Below, piece after piece: positions 16,069 to 24,790 of a stretch of DNA of 43,738 bases. The notes below the pieces were generated by a model. The model was not told the DNA's origin, did not search any database, and saw only the letters and a list, made by a program, of their open reading frames with translations. The stretch is from the NCBI GenBank assembly GCA_003211315.1, contig QCTC01000001.1, positions 1 through 43,738 on the forward strand. Direction: 5' to 3'. The DNA comes from Prochlorococcus sp. AG-670-O17 (GTDB lineage Bacteria; Cyanobacteriota; Cyanobacteriia; PCC-6307; Cyanobiaceae). Position 1 is the stretch's first letter; every line of letters begins with the position of its first letter. A program made the position numbers and the translations under genes.

Positions 16069-17325
16069 TCAATCTTTTTTATATGTTGCAACTACTTTTG
16101 TATAATCAAATGTAATTTCTTTCTTATCAAGAGCATTTTTATGTTTTGATTCAATTTCTTTCCCGATTTTAATATCTTCATTTGAACCTATTTTGTCTCC
16201 TAACTTTTGTCTAGATTCACCCCGTTTTTGATAAGAAATATAATGTTTAGGATTTATATCTATCGCTTTATTGCAATCATCTAAAGCGCCTTGATAATCG
16301 CACAAACCATATTTAGCAGATCCTCGAAGATAATAAGCACTTGCATAGTTAGAATCAATTTCTATTGCTTTACTAAAGTCATCCATTGCTCCTATATATT
16401 CAAAACTCATTAATTTGCCAAGTCCTCTGTTGCTATAAGAATAAGCATCTTTAAGCGTTATATATAATTCAGGACATGTCTTAACTTGGAAAGACTTATT
16501 TTGCTCATATTGTTCCTTTAAAATACAAACTGCTTCTGAACGATTTTTTTGTGAGTCAGAATCATTAGGATCAATTTCTATTGCTTTAGAGAAGTCATCA
16601 ATAGCACCTTGTATATCTTTTGACATTGCTTTTGCCATTCCTCTATGACTATAAACAGGAGCAATATTAGGATCAATTTCTATTGCTTTAGAGAAGTCAT
16701 CAATAGCACCTTTTAAGTCTTTTAAAATACCTTTGGAAATTCCTCTATTGATATAAATATCAGGGAAAATATCAGGACACTTTTTAGCAAGGTTAGGTTC
16801 CATTTCTATTGCTTTAGTAAAGTCATCTATCGACCCTTGTAAATCTTTTAAACCTTCTTTTATTAATCCTCTATCTACATAAACTTCAGCAATATTAGGA
16901 TTTATTTCTATGCCTTTATTCAGATCATCGATAGAACCTTTTAAATCCTGCTGATACATCTTTACCTTTCCACGCATAATATAAGCGTTCCCACCTTTTT
17001 CTATATTAAAATTTGGATCTGCATCAATAACTGCACTAAATAAATTTTTTGCTGTGTCTAAATTAGAATCGATATAGATAATCCCCATAAAGAAGTAATT
17101 AAAAGAATTATTCATATTTATTTCTTGAGATTTATTAATATCATCGAATGCGCCCTTAGTATCATTAAGTAAATGCTTGCAAAATCCTCGATAAGAATAA
17201 GCATTTCCAAAACTTGAATTTAATTTAATTACTTTATTAAAATTATTTAATGCGTTTTCGAGATCATTATTCCAGAAGTTTTCAACACCAGCATTATAAA
17301 AATTGAGTTCTTCAATCTCAGACAT
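16069..17325 (-). CDS. TPR-repeat protein (C-terminally truncated), module B cargo
   Basis: A 418-residue protein of about nine to ten 34-residue TPR units, with the recurring motif GAIDDFSKAIEIDPN. It starts MSEIEELNFYNAGVENFW and has no signal peptide. A 47-base stretch is identical at 16564-16610 and 16666-16712, 102 bp (one TPR unit) apart, a sign of recent internal duplication. The last coding part, EITFDYTKVVATYKKD, ends at a TGA, after which the same frame continues into a normal-looking cap. The role is unknown; TPRs bind other proteins. Confidence 0.85.
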   Translation of the reverse strand: MSEIEELNFYNAGVENFWNNDLENALNNFNKVIKLNSSFGNAYSYRGFCKHLLNDTKGAFDDINKSQEINMNNSFNYFFMGIIYIDSNLDTAKNLFSAVIDADPNFNIEKGGNAYIMRGKVKMYQQDLKGSIDDLNKGIEINPNIAEVYVDRGLIKEGLKDLQGSIDDFTKAIEMEPNLAKKCPDIFPDIYINRGISKGILKDLKGAIDDFSKAIEIDPNIAPVYSHRGMAKAMSKDIQGAIDDFSKAIEIDPNDSDSQKNRSEAVCILKEQYEQNKSFQVKTCPELYITLKDAYSYSNRGLGKLMSFEYIGAMDDFSKAIEIDSNYASAYYLRGSAKYGLCDYQGALDDCNKAIDINPKHYISYQKRGESRQKLGDKIGSNEDIKIGKEIESKHKNALDKKEITFDYTKVVATYKKD

Positions 17326-17408
17326 AGTTTAATTTTTTAATTCTGATATATATCTAGTTCCTTTTTTTTCTAATGATTCCTAAACTTAAATCTATTAATT
17401 TATAAAAT

Positions 17409-17430
17409 AGTTAGTGTAAAGTTAGTGTAA
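17409..17430 (+). repeat. 11-bp tandem direct repeat, module B right arm
   Basis: AGTTAGTGTAA occurs twice in perfect tandem (17409-17419 and 17420-17430), 69 bp before core repeat 2. It is the same word as the left-arm repeats at 15855-15898. Confidence 0.75.
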
Positions 17431-17499
17431 TTTAGTAAATATTCAGAATTAGGGGTTCAAGAGTAGTCATACCAAGTCATTAGAGACTTGTTCGAAAAT

Positions 17500-17513
17500 C
17501 GCCCGGGGAGTTC
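17500..17513 (+). repeat. Attachment core repeat 2
   Basis: A perfect 14-base copy of CGCCCGGGGAGTTC. Just left of it, TTCGAAAAT resembles the T loop of tRNA-Asn, but no D arm or anticodon arm is present. The sequence to its right matches that right of the real tRNA (GTTCAATAAAC), because module C is homologous to module A. Confidence 0.85.
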
Positions 17514-17526
17514 AATAAACATCAAT

Positions 17527-17574
17527 AGACTTCAAGTAACTTCATGCAATGTCATGCTACTTGGGGTCTTTTTT
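17527..17574 (+). terminator. Duplicated tRNA-type terminator in module C
   Basis: AGACTTCAAGTA (17527-17538) pairs with TACTTGGGGTCT (17558-17569) and a T run follows. It copies the terminator at 14731-14778, with a few loop changes. Confidence 0.7.
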
Positions 17575-17589
17575 AATCTATATTTTTGC

Positions 17590-18203
17590 TTAGGATTTGT
17601 TTCTCATGTATTTATATTCCTCTTCATCAATAGTGCCTTTTTTAAGTAAGTCTTCTACTTCAGAAAGTCTGTCTTGCAATGTCATAGGTAATTTTTTTGT
17701 TCTTGATGGACTCAGATAGAAAATTAATAATACAATTCCTCCAATAAAAGGAACAAAACTGATAAGAATCCACCACGGGTTTTTGGCGGCATCCCTTAAA
17801 CGTCGCAATTGAATAGAGATACTTGGGATAAAAGTTATTATCGAAAAACCAATAAATAAATTTTAAAAATTTGAATAAACCACAATACATCAAAAAACCG
17901 ATCTATCTGTGCACCACCAAAAGAAAAAATCCTATCTGACTAAAACATTCATTAACTACAGCAATGTTAATGATTAATATCAATAGATAGACATACTGCA
18001 ATAAAAAAAACTTGAGTAATCCAGAAACCCTTTCGTTTTGTAGTACCTCTAAAGTCAAAAGAACTTTTCCAGAATTGCCTGTAATGAATAAAATATTTTT
18101 TTTGAATTTATTGCATTTCTTGGGTCTCTTGAATTGCTATACAAGCAAAGTAGATTCCTGGGATAAAAATCAAAATTATTATAAATATAATTTCTACTAA
18201 AAA
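17590..18203 (-). pseudogene. Broken DUF805-SHOCT copy (module C)
   Basis: The C-terminal part is intact in frame (LRRLRDAAKNPWWILISF, then IGGIVLLIFYLSPSRTKK and the SHOCT-like end DEEEYKYMRNKS) and closely matches the protein of module A. Upstream the frame meets a TAA just before NLFIGFSIITFIP. The homologous N-terminal segments (HYRQFWKSSFDFRGTTKRKG and the hydrophobic start) lie in other frames or behind a stop near 18108-18115. Several disruptions mean it is not a functional gene. The extent upstream is approximate. Confidence 0.75.
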
Positions 18204-18262
18204 AAATCGTTCATTCCCTTTTTATTTTTATTTTTTATAAAAAGTCAATTTATAAAATCACT

Positions 18263-18457
18263 TTACCAAGAATTTATTTTCCCATCTATCCACTGATCAA
18301 TTTGATATTTAAGAAAATCAATTCTCTGAGCAGATAATTTGTGTTTTGGAGGGAATGTACCTTTTTCTACTTGGCGATTGATAGTTGAAACAGATATTCC
18401 AATTAAGTTTGATACCTATTTAATAGTTAAAAAGGGACGATTTTCTTGATTGATCAT
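18263..18457 (-). pseudogene. AlpA-like gene with an in-frame TAG (module C)
   Basis: The frame starts at an ATG (18455-18457), reads MINQENRPFLTIK, meets TAG at 18416-18418 (codon 14), then continues VSNLIGISVSTINRQVEKG and on to a TAA at 18263-18265. Apart from the stop, the 64 codons match the intact copy closely, including the helix-turn-helix and the DQWIDGK end. The stop replaces the Glu codon of KEVSNL. No in-frame restart is available. Confidence 0.8.
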
Positions 18458-18477
18458 GGTGGGAATATGGTGGGAAT
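18456..18477 (+). repeat. 11-bp tandem direct repeat, module C right arm
   Basis: ATGGTGGGAAT occurs twice in perfect tandem (18456-18466 and 18467-18477), 69 bp before core repeat 3. It overlaps the start codon of the broken alpA-like gene by 2 bp. Confidence 0.75.
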
Positions 18478-18546
18478 ATTCCTGAAATTCATGACTTTTT
18501 ATATCAATTTAAGTCAGGCACTATTAGGAAAGGTCTACCCGACTTT

Positions 18547-18556
18547 CGCCCGGGGA
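18547..18556 (+). repeat. Attachment core repeat 3 (right end of island)
   Basis: CGCCCGGGGA matches the first 10 bases of the other cores and then diverges (TTTTTATAAC). It is probably the displaced original chromosomal end of tRNA-Asn, so the strand exchange must fall within these 10 bases or to their left. A weak AGAG/CTCT hairpin and T run near 18575-18609 may be the remains of the original terminator. Confidence 0.75.
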
Positions 18557-18673
18557 TTTTTATAACTACTTAAGTAAAAGGTATAGAGTTCTTCAGGTCT
18601 CTTTTTTATTGAAAATATAACTACCTAATAGGGAAAAAATTTAAAAAGCTGCTCATAAACAACTTCAAAATAG

Positions 18674-19033
18674 TTAATCATCCCACATGTCTTGTTTACT
18701 CTTTTCGATATTATTTTTCTCAAGCAACTCTAATCTATGATCTTTCGAATCTTCTTCAAAATTTTGTAAGTTTTCGATATTTGCATATTTTTGTTGAACA
18801 TCTAAAATTACAATGTCAAATTGATCCCCATAAAATTTAGACATTTCCATCCATGCTTCCATTTCTTCTTCTTTTCCAATTGTGTCGTTTATCTGATGGC
18901 TAACTATTTCTAAAACAAATTCTTTCAACTCTTTATGACTCATACATTCAACTTTTTTTTGAACGTAAAGTTCTTTTAGATGTTGTAACTGCTTTTTAGA
19001 TAAATCTGTATAAGTAATAGAATTTTTTTTCAT
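18674..19033 (-). CDS. Small acidic orphan protein beside the island
   Basis: A 119-residue, charged, helical protein with no membrane segment. It begins MKKNSITYTDLSKKQLQHLK and includes SHKELKEFVLEIVSHQIND, then TIGKEEEMEAWMEMSKFYGD. The DLSKxQLxxLKxxYV and TIGxEEExEAW patterns remind me of small proteins scattered in picocyanobacterial genomes and cyanophages, but I cannot name a family with certainty. It lies just right of core repeat 3, so it may be an older layer of the island. Confidence 0.6.
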   Translation of the reverse strand: MKKNSITYTDLSKKQLQHLKELYVQKKVECMSHKELKEFVLEIVSHQINDTIGKEEEMEAWMEMSKFYGDQFDIVILDVQQKYANIENLQNFEEDSKDHRLELLEKNNIEKSKQDMWDD

Positions 19034-19460
19034 TAATATTCAGTTTGTTTTCATAATAAAATTAACCATTAGCATCTTAAAAATGATTTTAAGTCACTAA
19101 ACATATACACATTATTTTATGAATAAAAATTCATTATGAAAACAAAGATTTCAATTAGAAAGTTAATAATCACCTTTTTTAATAATCTCATAGATATTTA
19201 TATCTCATATTCTGATTAGATTTAACTTGCCACTAATTAATGAATTTATATTAAATTATTAAGTAATTATTAAGCAAATCGAAAGAATTTATAAAATTTA
19301 TAATTTTTTTTAAGCTAATATTTCCTTCGAATCCTTTGAAGACATTAGTTTTTTTATTATAATTGCTTATATAAGTTTTTAAATTAAGTCTGCAATAAAT
19401 GTAAATTATTGAGAGAATCATTATACAAAATCCCAATCTCAGTTTGATAATCTGTTAGAT
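19034..19460. other. AT-rich intergenic region upstream of rpaA
   Basis: These 427 bp hold no convincing gene. There is a TATACA box at 19422-19427, about 34 bp before the rpaA ATG, and a GATAAT at 19446-19451; either may be the -10 element. An imperfect CTTCGAA/TTTGAAG dyad lies near 19326-19342. A 61-codon leftward frame inside is AT-rich filler by composition. The length is unusual for this compact genome and could hold the regulatory region of rpaA. Confidence 0.5.
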
Positions 19461-20222
19461 ATGAACATTTCAATCCTTTTAATAGAAGATGATCGTGATA
19501 TGCGTGAATTAGTATCTGGACATCTTGAGCATTCTGGTTTTGATGTTCAAAAAGCTGAAGATGGTATCAAAGGTCAAGCTTTAGCGCTTCAATATTCTCC
19601 AGACTTAATTCTTTTAGATTTAATGTTACCTAGTGTTGATGGTTTAACACTATGCCAAAGACTGAGAAGAGATGAAAGAACTTCAAATATTCCTATACTA
19701 ATGATTACTGCTTTAGGTGGACTTAAAGATAAAGTGACTGGATTTAATTCAGGTGCTGATGATTACATCACAAAACCATTTGATTTAGAAGAACTAAGCG
19801 TTCGTATTAAAGCTTTATTGAGAAGAACTAATAGAGCACAATTGAATTCAACTAATCAACAAGAAATTTTAAATTATGGACCTCTGACTCTTGTCCCCGA
19901 AAGATTTGAAGCTATTTGGTTTGAATCTGCTGTGAGACTTACCCATTTAGAATTTGAGTTACTTCACTGTTTGCTACAAAGACATGGTCAAACAGTTTCT
20001 CCAGCACTGATTTTAAAAGAAGTATGGGGTTATGAACCTGACGATGATATTGAGACAATTAGAGTTCACGTTAGACACTTAAGAACAAAATTAGAACCAG
20101 ATCCTCGCAAGCCAAAATATATAAAAACTGTTTATGGAGCAGGATACTGCTTAGAATTACCTGTCGGAGCTAAGGTTGATAATGGTATGCAAGAGTTTGC
20201 AGAATCTACAATTAAAACTTAA
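19461..20222 (+). CDS. rpaA: OmpR-type response regulator RpaA
   Basis: A 253-residue regulator. The receiver (residues about 3-120) has the acidic pair E9-D10-D11, the phosphorylated Asp D53 in LILLDLMLP, and the DDYITKPF lysine motif. The winged-helix domain has [20 protein letters not shown] and [15 protein letters not shown]. The phrases [19 protein letters not shown] and [15 protein letters not shown] are the same as in cyanobacterial RpaA as I recall it. RpaA is the main output regulator of the circadian clock. It lies just right of the tRNA-Asn island. Confidence 0.9.
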   Translation: MNISILLIEDDRDMRELVSGHLEHSGFDVQKAEDGIKGQALALQYSPDLILLDLMLPSVDGLTLCQRLRRDERTSNIPILMITALGGLKDKVTGFNSGADDYITKPFDLEELSVRIKALLRRTNRAQLNSTNQQEILNYGPLTLVPERFEAIWFESAVRLTHLEFELLHCLLQRHGQTVSPALILKEVWGYEPDDDIETIRVHVRHLRTKLEPDPRKPKYIKTVYGAGYCLELPVGAKVDNGMQEFAESTIKT

Positions 20223-20244
20223 TCAAAACATTAGTTGAGCAACT

Positions 20245-21204
20245 TTATAAATCTTCAATTGCTATTTTTAATAAAGTTACTTCCCAAGCTAGTCGTGGTT
20301 GTATAAAACCTTTCAGATATACTTTCAAATCTTCTAGTTTTTTGATTATTTTTCTGTTTTTAGTTTTTGCCCAATATTTTTGTTGTACAAAATTTATTAA
20401 AAACGTTTGTTGATCAATGTCTAGTTCTTCAGAGATTATTTTTGTGATTCTTAGTATTTCTAAATTATCACTTAATGGAAAGTCTAACTTTTCTTTAATT
20501 TCTTTTGGTAATTCTTTCCAAAGTTTTATATCTTTCAGTATTTTTCCTGGAGATCCATTTGCTGAATTAATAAAATCTTGTAAATCTATTTCTTCATAAA
20601 TATCTAAGATTGAAGAATCTAAGTTATTTCTTATGAAAATATCAAGCTGTTTGTATGAAAAAGATTTAAATCTTATAAGTTGACATCTTGAGATAATAGT
20701 ATCCAAAAGTAAGTTTAACCTAGAAGTTAAAAGAATAAATATACCGTTAGCTGGCTCCTCTAGTGTTTTTAAAAGACAATTAGATGCTGCTTCATTCAAA
20801 AGGTGAGCATCATCAATTAATACAATTTTAACTAGAGATTCAATAGATTTTTGACCTAGAAAAGTCTTTAAATTTCTAATTTGCTCTATTCTTATTGTTC
20901 CTTTATTATTTTTTAAAGGTTCAGCTTCTGAACGATTTATAAGATTACCTTTTAAAAAATATGTGGGCTCAATTAATAAAAAATCAGGGTGGTTATTATC
21001 TAAAAATTTTTTTTCAATATTGGAATTAGACGAATATTTATTGAAAATTTCTTTAATAAATTTAATAGCGGTTTGTTTTTTCCCTATACCTTCCGGACCA
21101 TAGAATATATAACCGTTGGAAAATGCTTTTCTATTAAGTATGATTTCTAGATTTTCATTAACTTCTTTATTAATTAAAAGATTTTCAGTTTTAAGATCAA
21201 TCAT
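20245..21204 (-). CDS. holB: DNA polymerase III delta-prime subunit
   Basis: A 319-residue clamp-loader subunit of the AAA+ type. It has a Walker A-like [10 protein letters not shown] (residues 36-45), [19 protein letters not shown] (Walker B-like) and the SRC-type motif in [11 protein letters not shown]. The usual zinc-binding cysteines of longer family members are absent. It overlaps the 3' end of tmk by 8 bp, so the two are translationally coupled, and it converges on rpaA. Confidence 0.87.
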   Translation of the reverse strand: MIDLKTENLLINKEVNENLEIILNRKAFSNGYIFYGPEGIGKKQTAIKFIKEIFNKYSSNSNIEKKFLDNNHPDFLLIEPTYFLKGNLINRSEAEPLKNNKGTIRIEQIRNLKTFLGQKSIESLVKIVLIDDAHLLNEAASNCLLKTLEEPANGIFILLTSRLNLLLDTIISRCQLIRFKSFSYKQLDIFIRNNLDSSILDIYEEIDLQDFINSANGSPGKILKDIKLWKELPKEIKEKLDFPLSDNLEILRITKIISEELDIDQQTFLINFVQQKYWAKTKNRKIIKKLEDLKVYLKGFIQPRLAWEVTLLKIAIEDL

Positions 21205-21841
21205 TATTTACTTGAGAAAACTTTTTTAGTAAGGTTTCTTTTATTTCATTAGAAATAGTATTAATATCTTGTGCAGCAGATATTGTTGTCCAATTTTTTT
21301 CTTTGGCGATCAACCTAAAACCTTCATTAACTTTTTTTAGAAATTCTATACCTTCAGATTCTATTCTATCTGGAATCAACTTTTCCCTTCGTAAAACACT
21401 CTCTTCTGCTGAAATTTCTAAAAAAATAGTTAGGTCTGGGTATTCTCCTTGACAAACAATAGATTCGATTTTTTTTATAATCTCCATATTTATATTCCTA
21501 CCATAACCTTGATAAGCAATTGTAGAGTCACAAAATCTATCACTAAGTACCCAATCTTGGTTTTCTAAAGCAGGTGATATGGTTTTGGAAATATGTTCTG
21601 CTCTGTCGGCAGAATAAAGCAATAATTCAGCCAGTGAAGAAGGTTTATTATTTTTATTATTGTCAAGTATTAAATTTCTAATTTTTTTACCTAATAAGCT
21701 TCCTCCTGGTTCTTTAGTTTTTACTAATTTCGAATTTCCCCTCAAAAGACCACTAGTAGGGATCCATCTAGAAATTTCATCAATCTGGGTTGTCTTACCG
21801 CAACCATCAATTCCTTCGATAACAATAAATTTACCCCTCAT
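21197..21841 (-). CDS. tmk: Thymidylate kinase
   Basis: A 214-residue kinase phosphorylating dTMP. The P-loop is [11 protein letters not shown] (residues 9-19), then KTKEPGGS, the DRAEH segment and [15 protein letters not shown]. All are standard for bacterial Tmk. It begins directly after the stop of the copper ATPase gene and is followed by holB, making a three-gene leftward run. Confidence 0.94.
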   Translation of the reverse strand: MRGKFIVIEGIDGCGKTTQIDEISRWIPTSGLLRGNSKLVKTKEPGGSLLGKKIRNLILDNNKNNKPSSLAELLLYSADRAEHISKTISPALENQDWVLSDRFCDSTIAYQGYGRNINMEIIKKIESIVCQGEYPDLTIFLEISAEESVLRREKLIPDRIESEGIEFLKKVNEGFRLIAKEKNWTTISAAQDINTISNEIKETLLKKFSQVNND

Positions 21842-24139
21842 TTATTCTAAAGATAAAGCATTTATTACAACGGTTATTGAACTCGTTGCCATCAATAATG
21901 CTGCGATTGATGGTGTAAGAAGAATGCCATATTTTGGAAATAGAATACCTGCAGCTATCGGAATTGCTATCAAGTTGTAGCCAAAAGCCCATAATAGATT
22001 TTGTTTAATTTTTCCTATTGTTCTTTTTGCAAGACTAAGTGCATAAGGTAATCCAGATAAATGATCTCCCATTAACACAACATCTGCATTTGCTTTCGCA
22101 ATCTGAGTACCTGAACCAACTGCTATTCCTAAATCTGAAGCTGCCAAAGCAGGTGCATCATTTATCCCATCTCCAATCATGGCAATTTTATTGTTTTTCT
22201 TTAAATTTTCAATTATTTTTAATTTCATTTCTGGAAGGAGGTCCCATTTTATTTCAGACTCTGGACTATCTAATTTCTTTGCTAACTCAACTACAGTTTC
22301 CTTTCTATCTCCACTTAAAATTTTGATATTATAATTATCTTCTCTTAATTTTTGAAAAGAACTAATAGAATCTTCTCTTAATAAGTCACCTAATAAAATA
22401 AATCCGAGTAACTCATTATTGATACATACTCCAACAATAGAATGGGATTTGTTTTCTTCAGCTTTTAATATTTTGTTTGATTTACTGTCAATTATGACTC
22501 CTTTGCTTTTCAACCATTCAACACTTCCAATATTGATTAACCCATCAATTGACTGAAGTTCTCCTGAAATACCTCTACCTGATTCTGTATTGATGTTTTT
22601 GATTGTTAACAAGCTAAGATTTTGTTTTTTGGCTTCATTAACTAATGCGCTAGCTATGGGATGTCGGCTTTGACTTTCTAAACTTGCCGATATTTTTAAT
22701 AGGAATAATTTATCATTAGTATTTAAATAATCGATTACAAAAGGTTTCCCTTTAGTCAATGTACCTGTTTTATCAAAAATAATATGGTTAATTTTTGATG
22801 CCATTTCTATTTTGTCTCCGCCTTTAAACAAAACGCCTTTTTTTGCAGCTTTACCTGAAGCAACAGTTATAACAGTAGGAGTAGCAAGGCCCAAAGCGCA
22901 AGGACAAGCTATTACTAAAACAGCAATTGAGAGTTGAATGGCTAGAGATAAAAAATTTTCAGCATTACTACCTAATGAATTATGTAAAGTATGGTTGGAA
23001 GTGGTTATCAATCCATGGTGATTGTTTATTAACAAATCGGGCCAAATTTGTTTTGCCCCTTTCCACCAGAAAAAGAAGCTTGAAGTTGCAATAAAGAGTA
23101 CAAAGTATGTAAATTTCCCTGCAATTCGATCAGCGATTCTCTGTATAGGAGGTTTTTTAGATTGAACTGATTCAATAAGTTGAACTAGTTTTGCTAGAGA
23201 AGTTTCTTCACCTACTTCGGTAACCTTTAGTCTTAAAGTGGAATTTAAATTTAAAGACCCATTAAGTAAATGTTCACCTGAGTGAACATCTATAGGTTTA
23301 GATTCACCTGTAATATGGGAAACATCTACAGATGAATTTCCATTAATAACAATGCAATCAGCAGGTACACGATCTCCAGCTAATAATTGAATCTCATCTC
23401 CTATTTTTAAAGAATGTACTCTGACTGATTTGACCTTATTTGCTTCTATATAAATGTTTGCCATTTCTGGTTGGAGATCTAATAATTCTCCAATTGAAGA
23501 ACCAGTTTGATACTTTGCTCTTTCTTCTAAAAAACGTCCAATGAGAATAAACCCCAATAACATCACTGGTTCATTAAAAAAACAAGGAAAACCAGTAGAA
23601 GGAAATATTAATGATAATAGACTTGTTGTATAAGCACTAGTTACTCCCAGAGCTACCAAAGAATCCATATCTGGTCGATTCTTTATAAATGATTTAAATC
23701 CTTTGATTACAATTTCTCTTCCGGGAAAGAATAACGCTATTGTGGCCAGTGCAGCATGAAAGAATAAATTTCCTAATATTGGTAAATTTAAATAACCTCC
23801 TTCTGCTAAATGTCCTAACCCTGAAAACAATAAAAGTAAAAGTGCAAAATTAAGTTTTTTCCATTGATTAATCCATTTCTTTTTTTTTTCTAATTGAACT
23901 TTATTTACTTTTTTTGAAAAATCATTTATGTAAATCTTTGAAGGAAAACCACTTTGTTTCAGGTTTTCTAAAACCTTATCAATATTTGGAACAGTTTTAT
24001 TAATTTCAAAATAGGCACTTTCAGTAAGTAAGTTAACAGAAACATTTTCGACCCCATCCGAATTTTTTAATATATTTTCTACTGTGTTAACACACCCCCC
24101 ACATTTCATACCGGTAATATTTAATTGAATACTATTCAT
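21842..24139 (-). CDS. Copper-type P1B ATPase
   Basis: A 765-residue heavy-metal pump. The N-terminal metal-binding domain has GMKCGGCV (CxxC) near residue 10. Then come transmembrane segments, the THITGESKP actuator loop, the membrane CPC motif in VIACPCALGLATP, the phosphorylation site DKTGTLTKG, an HP motif (SRHPIA), and the hinge MIGDGINDAPALA. The CPC motif and single CxxC domain indicate Cu(I) transport. In cyanobacteria this could be CtaA (import) or PacS (thylakoid), which sequence alone does not decide. Confidence 0.93.
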   Translation of the reverse strand: MNSIQLNITGMKCGGCVNTVENILKNSDGVENVSVNLLTESAYFEINKTVPNIDKVLENLKQSGFPSKIYINDFSKKVNKVQLEKKKKWINQWKKLNFALLLLLFSGLGHLAEGGYLNLPILGNLFFHAALATIALFFPGREIVIKGFKSFIKNRPDMDSLVALGVTSAYTTSLLSLIFPSTGFPCFFNEPVMLLGFILIGRFLEERAKYQTGSSIGELLDLQPEMANIYIEANKVKSVRVHSLKIGDEIQLLAGDRVPADCIVINGNSSVDVSHITGESKPIDVHSGEHLLNGSLNLNSTLRLKVTEVGEETSLAKLVQLIESVQSKKPPIQRIADRIAGKFTYFVLFIATSSFFFWWKGAKQIWPDLLINNHHGLITTSNHTLHNSLGSNAENFLSLAIQLSIAVLVIACPCALGLATPTVITVASGKAAKKGVLFKGGDKIEMASKINHIIFDKTGTLTKGKPFVIDYLNTNDKLFLLKISASLESQSRHPIASALVNEAKKQNLSLLTIKNINTESGRGISGELQSIDGLINIGSVEWLKSKGVIIDSKSNKILKAEENKSHSIVGVCINNELLGFILLGDLLREDSISSFQKLREDNYNIKILSGDRKETVVELAKKLDSPESEIKWDLLPEMKLKIIENLKKNNKIAMIGDGINDAPALAASDLGIAVGSGTQIAKANADVVLMGDHLSGLPYALSLAKRTIGKIKQNLLWAFGYNLIAIPIAAGILFPKYGILLTPSIAALLMATSSITVVINALSLE

Positions 24140-24257
24140 ATTTTTACGATGAAAGCAAATTAATGCTTATTTTTATTAATTACTATAATAATAAATGTTA
24201 TAGACTTTTTAAATAGTTGATGGTTTATTAACTAATTTAATTTTATTACACAAAAAA

Positions 24258-24779
24258 GTGCCTAACAATCAAAACAGAGACAATTTCATTGATAAAGCTT
24301 TTACTGTAATTGCTGAATCTATTGTAAAGATAATGCCTATTGCTGATAAAGAAAAAAAAGCTTACATATATTATAGAGATGGTTTAGCTGCACAAAATAA
24401 TGGCGATTATTCTGAAGCTCTGAACTATTATGAAGAGAGTTTATTACTTGAAGAAAATAAAATTGATAGAGGAGAAACTTTAAAGAATATGGCAATAATT
24501 TATATGAGTAATGGAGAGGAAGATCGATCTATAGAAACTTATCAAAAGGCCTTAATTGAAAATCCAAAACAGCCATCTTGCCTTAAGAATATAGGCCTAA
24601 TATATGAAAAAAGGGGAAGGAATGCTGAACAAAATGGTGATTTAGATCAAAGAGACATTTGGTTTGACAAGGCTGCCCAAGTTTGGTCTAAGGCAGTAAG
24701 ACTTTATCCTGGTGGATACTTAGATATTGAAAATTGGTTAAAAACTTCTGGAAGGAGTTCAATTGATATTTATCTTTAG
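24258..24779 (+). CDS. ycf3: Photosystem I assembly protein Ycf3
   Basis: A 173-residue TPR protein, translated from a GTG at 24258 ([19 protein letters not shown]). Family markers are the N-terminal [18 protein letters not shown], the TPRs around [21 protein letters not shown] and [20 protein letters not shown], and the end [19 protein letters not shown]. It assists the assembly of PsaA and PsaB at the thylakoid. Length is normal. It converges on radA with 11 bp between. Confidence 0.95.
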   Translation: MPNNQNRDNFIDKAFTVIAESIVKIMPIADKEKKAYIYYRDGLAAQNNGDYSEALNYYEESLLLEENKIDRGETLKNMAIIYMSNGEEDRSIETYQKALIENPKQPSCLKNIGLIYEKRGRNAEQNGDLDQRDIWFDKAAQVWSKAVRLYPGGYLDIENWLKTSGRSSIDIYL

Positions 24780-24790
24780 ATTTGTATAGA

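Larger units (their letters stand above)
15712..17513. mobile_element. Module B: TPR-protein mini-element
   Basis: This 1802-bp unit lies between core repeats 1 and 2 and holds one leftward gene for a TPR protein plus its cut-off C-terminal cap. AGTTAGTGTAA repeats stand near both ends: three copies at 15855-15898 and two at 17409-17430. Paired arm sites at both ends are what an integrated tyrosine-recombinase element would carry. No recombinase or AlpA-like gene is present in it. Confidence 0.65.
17514..18556. mobile_element. Module C: decayed copy of module A
   Basis: This unit of about 1047 bp is collinear with module A: terminator, DUF805-SHOCT coding region, alpA-like coding region, 11-bp tandem repeat, core repeat. 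Both coding regions are broken by stops. Identity to A is high over the first 320 bp and lower upstream of the DUF805 middle. The tandem repeat near the right end differs in sequence from that of A, so the arm region was replaced or diverged independently. Confidence 0.7.

Noticed and set aside
15855-17430. Short repeats that might suggest a CRISPR array
   Set aside because: Repeats are 11 bp, tandem or phased, without unique spacers of uniform length and without cas genes.
17480-17513. A possible second tRNA-Asn near 17480-17510, with TTCGAAAAT and the acceptor end
   Set aside because: Only the 3' end is present; there is no anticodon arm or D arm upstream, so it is a displaced attachment core.
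17660-17893. Leftward 77-codon frame overlapping the module C DUF805 copy
   Set aside because: It is an out-of-frame reading of the pseudogene; the homologous residues lie in another frame.
18012-18200. Rightward 62-codon frame in module C
   Set aside because: It is antisense to the broken DUF805 copy and has no recognisable features.
19251-19436. Leftward 61-codon frame upstream of rpaA
   Set aside because: Composition is what AT-rich noncoding DNA gives (Ile, Asn, Lys, Tyr) and no family feature is seen.
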